Below the pieces are notes generated by a model, which searched no databases, had not been told where the DNA came from, and saw nothing but the letters and a program-made list of their open reading frames with translations. A DNA stretch of 64,000 bases from Pomacea canaliculata. Taxonomy: Eukaryota > Mollusca > Gastropoda > Architaenioglossa > Ampullariidae. A program made the position numbers and the translations under genes. The stretch lies in NCBI RefSeq assembly GCF_003073045.1, contig NC_037590.1, forward strand, positions 39,300,751 through 39,364,750. Reading direction: 5' to 3'. Below are positions 50,801 to 59,800 of the stretch, piece by piece. The stretch's first letter is position 1. Every line of letters starts with the position of its first letter.

Positions 50801-53800
50801 AACTAGCCGTAATGGTTGTTGTTGGGTGTAAACTGTGGAAAATGTGGATGAAGGGTTCAAAGACAGAGATACCCTAGGTAAGGACGAGTTGACAGAATAT
50901 GAAGAAGAGGACGGTAAATCTAACTTTTTCAAAACAGTGTTGGCTGGCACAGGAGGATAAGACAATAAACTTAGGACAGGATGGGTGCTTGCAACACTAG
51001 TGTCAGTCTTGAATGTCTTAGGTTCTTGCAAACTGCATGTGGAGATACACTGAGCGGTAGTCTTTAGTGCTCCCATGTGATTTCCATTACCATGGTACTT
51101 AGCAGCAAGATCATCCAGCTTTCGAACTGCATCTGATCTGTTATCCTTTGGTCCAGACGTCTCTGTTGCTGTTGGTCTTGGCACAGGCGGATTACTTACG
51201 TTCACTTGTAAGTCTGCACTTGGATGCATGTTTGAGACACCAAGTAAATTTACTAAACGAGAATTTGAAGGTGATGGTGTTTGGACTGTCTTGGACTGCA
51301 GCAGTTCAGCTGGTGCCACAGACAGATTACCTACGCTCACTTTTGAGCTTGCATTCGGATGCATGTTTGAGACATCAAGTAAACTTACTAAACAAGAATT
51401 TGAAGGTGATGGTGTTTGTACTGTCTTAGACTGCAGCAGTCCAGCTGGTGCCACAGACAGATTACCTATGCACACTTCTGAGCCTGAATTTGGATGCATG
51501 TTTAAGACTGTCTTAGACTGCTGCTGTTCACTTGGTGCCACCAGTGAAATGGATGGAGGATGGTCTAAAAGTGATCTTTGGCTGACAGACTGGTTAGGAA
51601 CCTGTGGTGAACTCTTTCCCAAATAGACTATTCCCTCAGTCTCAGAATGAGAAATTCCTGCAGTATCATGTGCATTACTTTGAAATAAAGATGGATGAAT
51701 GGCGCAGGGTGCTTGAGAAAGACCCGCTGTGGGGTTTTCTTCTAGGGATTTCAGTTTCTGACTTGAACATCTTTGCCTAGGAGAAACAATGCTGGGCAGT
51801 ACCTGCTCATCAACATTATCAGTAACCTTGGTACTTGAAATGCTTGTCTCTCTGACAAAAGCACTGGGAATTCTGAAAGATGCAGGCTTTAAACTTTTGA
51901 GACTAGAAGTAGGATGCACATTTAACATATCTGTATCTTTTTCATCGCAGAAAGAAGCATTGGCAACAGACGGAGCAACAGGCAACTGTCTACTTGAGCC
52001 ACCAATCAGGTGCGTGCTATTAAGAATAGACTTTGTACTGCGCTCAGCATCTGAAACACATAAACCCACATCTGAAACATGTAGACCCATATCTGAATGT
52101 GGAGCAAAAGATGATAGAGAAGAAATGGAATCCTGTTGTTTGTTTGCAGATGTTTCTGCCGTGGCACTGTTTGAAGTCAAATTCACAATTTTAGGTTGTA
52201 TTATGATTGCAGATGAATTCACTACTCTTCGGAAACTAGATGGAAAGTCCTCATTAAACTCATAGTCTGGAAGGGTGTCAGATGAATCAGAGTCAAGACT
52301 GGGTGAGGGTGAAGACACTGATTTTCTTCCAGCTGATTCTACATCTGATTCTACATCTGATTCTACATCTTTCAATGAGTGACATGCTGCTGCTGAAGAG
52401 GAAGATGAGGTATAATCTCCTGCCAAAGGATATGGTCTAGTTTCTGGCAAAGCTGTAGAGCAATCATTGGCTATTGAAGATAGCAGAAGATCCACTGATG
52501 AATCTGCATTTGAATCTTCCTCACAATGATGAGCAACAGCATGAGAACTTGCAGCTGAGAAAATTACTTTTGTCTTATTCAGTGAGTCACATAAGTTGTA
52601 GTCTTCTTTTGACCTCGAAGTTGCTTCAGAAAAAGAAGGAAAAGGCACCAAAGAAGCAGCATTCTGACTGTCTTCTTCTTCTGGATGCAGCAAGCTTGGG
52701 CTTCCAGATCTTGAAGATATGCTGCTGTTGCATGTGTCTGATGTGTCCCCACTCTGCAATAACTCCACTGACCGCCACACTTTATCTCTGCAAACTAATA
52801 CAGCATACCAAGAGATGTGGCTACTTTAACAATTTACATAGCAAGTTTCACAGAACTGATAATGAATTAACACACTGACAATGTATGAAAATACATTTTA
52901 TGGTCATCAACATTAACCACTTAGTAGTATTCCTTTAGGAAATAACACTAATTTCTGAAAATTCTGAACTTTTAATTATAATTTGTACTTCATTTATTTA
53001 TAGTATATTTTGTAATAAATTTTGAAGATAAATGAATTTCACAAATACCTAGGTCACTTCAAATATGTTATTTGGTTCCTCTTTGGGTTTTCTGTATTTG
53101 CTTTTACTCATCATTAACTGTTTCTACTTTCGTAGTTCATATGTAGTTTGTTTTCCTGTCTCTCATGTATTGCCCATGTCACATTCTTATTCCTAAGTAC
53201 TAAGAACATGCTCCTTACAAGTGTGAGTATGCACTTTACAAATTTTTACATTTATTATTATTAAGTTTATATTCCAAATAAATTCAAGTATGCAGCAGCA
53301 AAACTAAGTTAACAGGAGAAAAATCCAACCTGACTACAGTATTACTTGAAATTGTTGCCTTTATAAAGGAGATAGAAGTCTAATATCGTAGCAGGGAATA
53401 GCTGATTAAATTAGTAATGTAGCTTCACCTCTTGGAGAGTTAAGAAAGGAAATCACTGGATCCAGGAAGTAAAAAATCAGATTAATCTAAAATCAGACAA
53501 GAAATCATTTGGACCATAACTGAATCAAAACAAAAGCTGTTGCACACTTTCTATTGCTTACATTTGTCGTCTGGTGTCATGCTTCCAGGATCCTTGTTCT
53601 GTGATGTTTCAGAAAGGAAGGCTTTTAAAGAGGGGCTGTCTTCGTCCAAAAGAAAATCAACACAAGCTGACATCAGCCCTTCTGAATTTCCAGCAAAATC
53701 CTTTGAAAGCATGGCAACTACAGCGCTTACACTTTCCATAGCATAGCTTGGGAAGACTTCCATTAGTTGACCACATACTTTTAGACCCTCTTCATCAAGC

Positions 53801-56800
53801 ACCAAAGATCTCTTTTCAAGTTCACTGTTTAAAAAGTCAAGGTTTGTAAAATAAATAATGTAGAACAAAAAGCATACAGGGTTCCCAGGGACAGGGATGG
53901 TGCCAAGTAAGGACCTTATAAGGACCTTTCATGCATTCGTAAGGACCTAAGTGACAGTCATCAATGCTTAAGTTTTTCTCTTGTATGGTCGGAAAGATGT
54001 ATTATTTATGAATCTGTGGTCTTCTCTATGTTCTCAAATACATGTATTTCTAGTAATAAATAATCAAAGAGTTAATTTTGATGCCTGTCTGCCATATTTA
54101 GATTAGATAACTTAAAAAGTGTCCTTAGCGTGCTGATAACATACACCGTTAATGCTACCAAGTTTTCTAGAAATCTAAGTAATAATAATTGCAAAACCTG
54201 AAAGCCATTCTTTGGTGTAATACAAAAGTCAGTTCATGTCTCTCTCGCGCACACACTCTTAACGGGAAGAGAGAGAGAAATAGAGCTATGCACAGTAGTA
54301 CTAGAAGATCAAGGTTCAGAAAGAGTAAGTTTCTAAAGACCTTTTGAAAAAAGAGTGTTTTTTGCGAATACGGAAGGGCAGCTAGTGTTGTATAGATGTG
54401 TAGACCAAACATGCGGCGAAAAATCGTCGGTATTTTGCGCCAAAGTCAACTCCGAAAATAAATTTGTGGTAATATTTTATCGATATAAGGACTTGTAAGG
54501 GTCACAGAGAAAATGTGAGGACCTGTGTGAGAATTTGTAAGGACCGCATGGCAAATATAAGGACTTATAAGGCCTTACGGCGAAAATTCAATATGTAAGG
54601 ACTTGTAAGGACCTTGTAAGGACCTGGGAATCCTGAGCATAATAACATTCACTTTTCTGTACAGCTATTACAGCTCAGTTCATCTGCATTTAATGGCAGG
54701 ATGAAGAACTCTGAAAAAGTCAGTGAACAAACCTTAACTATGGAGCAGATAAATTCACAGAATGTAACAAACTACATCCTGTTATACACACAGGTAACTT
54801 TTTGGTCGCTTCATGGGATGCCAGTCTAAAGTTCTACGAAACTCTGTAAATTGTTAACAAAAAACCCAAAACAAAACAAAAAACATAATGACATTCGCTT
54901 AAAAAATTGCAATAACAAACAATGTACCACGTGTGTGTGTGAGAGAGAGAGAATGAGAAAAAATGCTGCAATCTGTTTTTAAACTTGCGACGTTTTCATG
55001 CCTTGTTATGATACATATCCACTGTCATGAAGATAAAATTTGAAATGATGAAATTCGTTACTTCGTCACTTCACAAGTTTGTTAAGTATTCTTCAAGATC
55101 TGCCTGTAATAATTACATAATCTTTCGTGGATTTGACACTTCGATAAAGTCTCACCTTTTTAATGCTTGCAAACTGGCCGTCATATTTCGTTAGGTGTCC
55201 ACAATAACGCCTTCAACCAAGAAATTCTTCCTTTCGCTTTTTAAAAGATTATCAAAGTTTTCGACATGTGAAGTGTAGGATGGAGAGCTCTATTTTGAAG
55301 GGAAAGAACTCACAATAACGACACGTTTTCGTACTCTCGGATTTTGGCTTTATCCGAAAAAATGTTTTTCATTTGGTTTTACTAGTTTTTTAATGGCCGT
55401 TTTTAACCGATAAAATCCCGAAGTATAAAACCTCCCATTATGTTGGCAAATGTGTTGGTAATTTAATATAGCGGGTTTGGTTTCCTTTATTTTTGAGGGA
55501 GAAAGAAACACGGCATCGTATCTCGAAATACAACGAACTTATATTAAATACACATCGACTAACTTATATTAAATACACATCCATGGAAATACTACTTTTT
55601 TTTAAGATAACGCTATTTTAAATGCGGGAGAAGCACGTACATTGCACAGTGTACGTGTTCCAGTCCGCTGACAAGTGGCTCATGTACCTATATATACAGT
55701 ATATCGTTTTCTTCCCTCCCATTATAGTTATCAGTAACTTAGTAACGTAAATAGAATATTATATATATATGCTACTAGGGTAGGCGTTAGAAGAAGTAAG
55801 CGATATAGGCCTTAATTGGCGGTTATAGGAGCTATACTGCTATAGGTATGTGTAGTGTAGGATGGAAATGGTTTGTATGGGCAAAGAATGTAAATAAATG
55901 CATTTTAAATTTACCTACCTCATTTTATTGTGTGTGACCCATGCAGCAACTGTTGTACGTTATTTCTTCATCGTATGAACGAAATAGCTATTTTGGATGA
56001 ACGAAACGTATGTTGTCTAGTGCACTGTAAAATAGCGAACGGAAGCCCCTTATGAAACACAGAACACACATGACGAGAGCGAGCGAAAAGCCATCCGTTA
56101 CAGAGCTGAACGACTCACCTACATTTAAGAGAAGACTTTATTTTTGGAAGTTAGAGGTCGGCTACAATATTATGTGGATGTGTAGTAGATTGAAGGGGGG
56201 AAAAAAGAAAAGAACAGTGCGACCAGATAGAAAACCCGATGAGTAAGAGCTAAAACTGCAGTGGAAAATTCTCCTTGAGAACTTCCGTCCTCTCCCCTGG
56301 AACAACAATTAAAGAGGACGGGTCATGGCGCTATAGGACTTGTTAGGAACCGCGACTAACCGACGGTCCGACCGAGTGTGTAGTAGAAAGACCTCGATGG
56401 CTCGATCTGTCCATTCATCGTTGTCTTAGTGGGACTTGAAGGAGCTTATAGTGTCAGAAGATGAGTGAAGAAGTCGTGCGAGCGTACAGATGAGAGAGAG
56501 AGTTCGGGGAGGTACCGAGTGTCGCTTAACGCGATCGGGCGTCGCAGGACTCGCTCTCTCACAGATTAGAATCTTAGTTGCATCAGTGTTAAGTGGAGCT
56601 GATTGATTAATCTGTGTAGTCATATCAGAGTCATAACTAACTCACACACAATGACATGGCATTGCGTGAAATAACATATCAGGCTAGGTAAAGGTAGGTA
56701 AATTTAAAATGCATTTATTTACATTCTTTACCCATACAAACCATTTCCATCCTACACTACACATATACCTATATCAGTATAGCTCCTATAACATATCACC

Positions 56801-59800
56801 TAGTATTGGACCAAAGACAGACCCTTTCGGACTTTCTATCTCAGTTACAGAGCAGACCTCATCCTGCTCGAACATATCACTAAATCCTCATCTACAATGA
56901 GATTGGTCAATCATACTTCAGTCTTAGTATACCTAGCTACATCCAATCACACCATGTTAGCAAAACATGATAGACAGGTGGTCACTCTGACTCATCCCAA
57001 CCCAAACTACACCCCATCCTTACCCAGGCATTATGTTGAGGATGTAGGTCGGCATCATGTCTAATGAAGCAAGGCGACATGCATCGATCTTTATAAGTAC
57101 ACGGCATGCATGGTTAGTTTGGCAAGATACAGTATGTACAACACACAAAAATAGTCCGAAGACAGTCTCCGACTCTGTAGACGCGACTTTCTCGATCGCT
57201 TGCTAGCTAGCCCCCAACTCATTTGTTTGTTGCTCTCTCTCACCTCACTCTCTCTCTCTCTCACACAAATCACCATGCTGCTCTATTTTTTTTTAAATAA
57301 CACATAGACTTCATACAGTACTGTCACATAAAAAACCCAACAAATAAAACATTTACTGCTCGGATACTTTTTTCAGCCTTTGTCGATTGGTTTGCACTAG
57401 CAGCAGGCTATTGTTTCGCTTGTCTGTTATTTTGGATCATTACATAATGAGTGGAGACACTGTGGGTGGGTGAGTGCTGGAAATGTGTTTGAGAAAAATG
57501 AACCACTCGCTGAAAGTAAGCATTTTAATGTAAAATTTAAATTTATTGCATGCCAATAATAGTCAAATAATACCAATCACAGTGGACAAGAACAACTTTT
57601 ATATATCAGTAAGTCGTAATCAATAAATCTGTACATCAATAAATCTGCATATCAGTGAAAGACCAAAGACGACTCTGAGCATTAACCTTAAAATAATGTT
57701 ATCACTCATAGTCCTAATTAAACTGTACACCTTGTTTTCAGATAAAAGCTTATAATCCTACGGATTACGGATCTCTTAATCATCACGTTCATCAGTTGTT
57801 TCTTCAACAACCTTGACACCGGGAAATTTTTAACCCGAATGATTTGTGGTAGGGTCAGGGTTCACCTTTATCACAGTCTTGAAAAATAAGAACAAGATTA
57901 AAAGTGAGGAAGATTTAGTTCTTTAACACACTGAGGGGCATCTACATATTGCAGGTAAGAATTTTCCCAGAATAGAATGTTTGCACGTTGAACAATGTCT
58001 ATAACACAATTTTGGCCGCCTGAAAAATCTCACGGTGCACGTACGCGCGTGTGTGGTGATTCGTTTGAATGGAAGAAATGGTCTGTCACATGGTGGCAGT
58101 TATTTATCTCAGTTTTAGAGTAGACAGTGGACGTTTCCAAATGAATACAACTTTCTGCGTATCGAGGAGCTATTGGTATATGATTTATCATGGAAGGTCA
58201 AAGGGCGCGGAAGGAAAATGTGGGGGTTCCCCACGCCCTAGACAGACAGACTTTAAATAGCAACAAACCAATTTACAGTATTGCAATTAAGCTGTTACTA
58301 GGACAAAGATCTTAAAATTTTCTTTTGGTAGGAATTTAGCCAATAAGTCAAGATATTTATGGATACGCTTTCCTCTGGGTCACTTCATGACTGCGATGAT
58401 TGTCGTGTGTTCATTTAGCACCGGGGGGCCTGCACCTCATGGATCTTCAAAGCCATTCCTCTATCTACATTTCATCCGATTTGGATCCTCAGAACCCGAG
58501 AGTGTTCACGAAGTGATAGCAACCTGATCACTGTATGAGTTTTCTAGCAAATGTCACATGTGACTTCAACAGCTCCAAGTTCGTTTCCCGTCTGTACAAT
58601 GAAATTCAAGGAGCCAAAGGAAACAAAAATTTTTTAAAAAAATCAGCGACCTGGAGACGCCAAACCTTTAGTCGAAAACAACGAACTTGTGTCAGTCGCT
58701 TTCATTCAGCAAAGTTTGTGTCTTCCTGTGGACACAGCTGATAGACCCTGTGTTGCAAAGTCTTCTCAATAATCTGGTTTATCAATCGCAGGTTAGTCTC
58801 ATCGTAGTTTAGCTGCTCAGTTCACTGTGCTCCACAGGTAAATTGCTCGATGTCCCAGTGGAAAACTCCGGAGATACGGCGATAGTCACGTCGTGTCGCC
58901 AGAACTCACCTGAATGAAGAAACCGGGTATATGAGAACCGACACATAGCCACTCGAATAAAACAAACACAGGGAAAAACAAACACAGGGAAGAAAATAAA
59001 GCTGACGGGGAAAACCGATTGCTCGTACGAATGCGTTTGGTGGGTGGGTAGTTCTTACGACATACAGTACAAACACGGAAAAAGAAAGTGACTTTTTATT
59101 TTAGGCAGAGATTAATAAATCAGGGTTGGTATTTGCCTAAAACAGATTCACTTTATAAAGTTTGCACTAAATGAAGGATGTGAGAGGCCTCAAGGCAAGA
59201 GAGGAGAGGAATCACTCTTTTTTTGGGGTATTAGAAACATTTGTTCAGACTTTGAGGATGAGGGACTGGATACAATTTTCCAACATTAGCATCTCTATCA
59301 GTCTACGACTGGTTAAGGCTCAGTAGGAGTTCTAGTCTTGAACGATGAAGATCATATGCAATACGCAGTTTGAGAGTCCGAGAGCAACACGTATGGGTAC
59401 GTGCGTGTGTGCGCGCGCTTGTATGAACATGCATGCGTTTGTGTATTCCTCCCCTCCTCAATTTCTCCTGCATGCCTAGCTTTGATGTTTCTGTATCTTA
59501 ATTCTTATTCAAATTTGCATTTTACTCAATTTTTTTTTACTCACTGGGAAAAATACCAGCTTGTCTCCTGTTAGCAGTATGAGGACGAGTTCCTGTGAAA
59601 GGCGTTCTCATCAATACAAAGCTGGAATCTCTGTTTTCAGTCATGGAATTGGCTATTCCACTGTCTACCTCCTGTCTTAACTTTGGAGAATCTGGAAGAA
59701 TTAAAAATATTTTTATACTATATCGGTTATTTGCCATACAAACTCTCCTTCCTACTATTATTAATAAAACAACAGCTGAACGATAACGTACCATTCAACT

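Noticed and set aside
58069-58741. Two 60-70 codon plus-strand frames
   Set aside because: No homology or splice consistency; likely chance frames in intron sequence.
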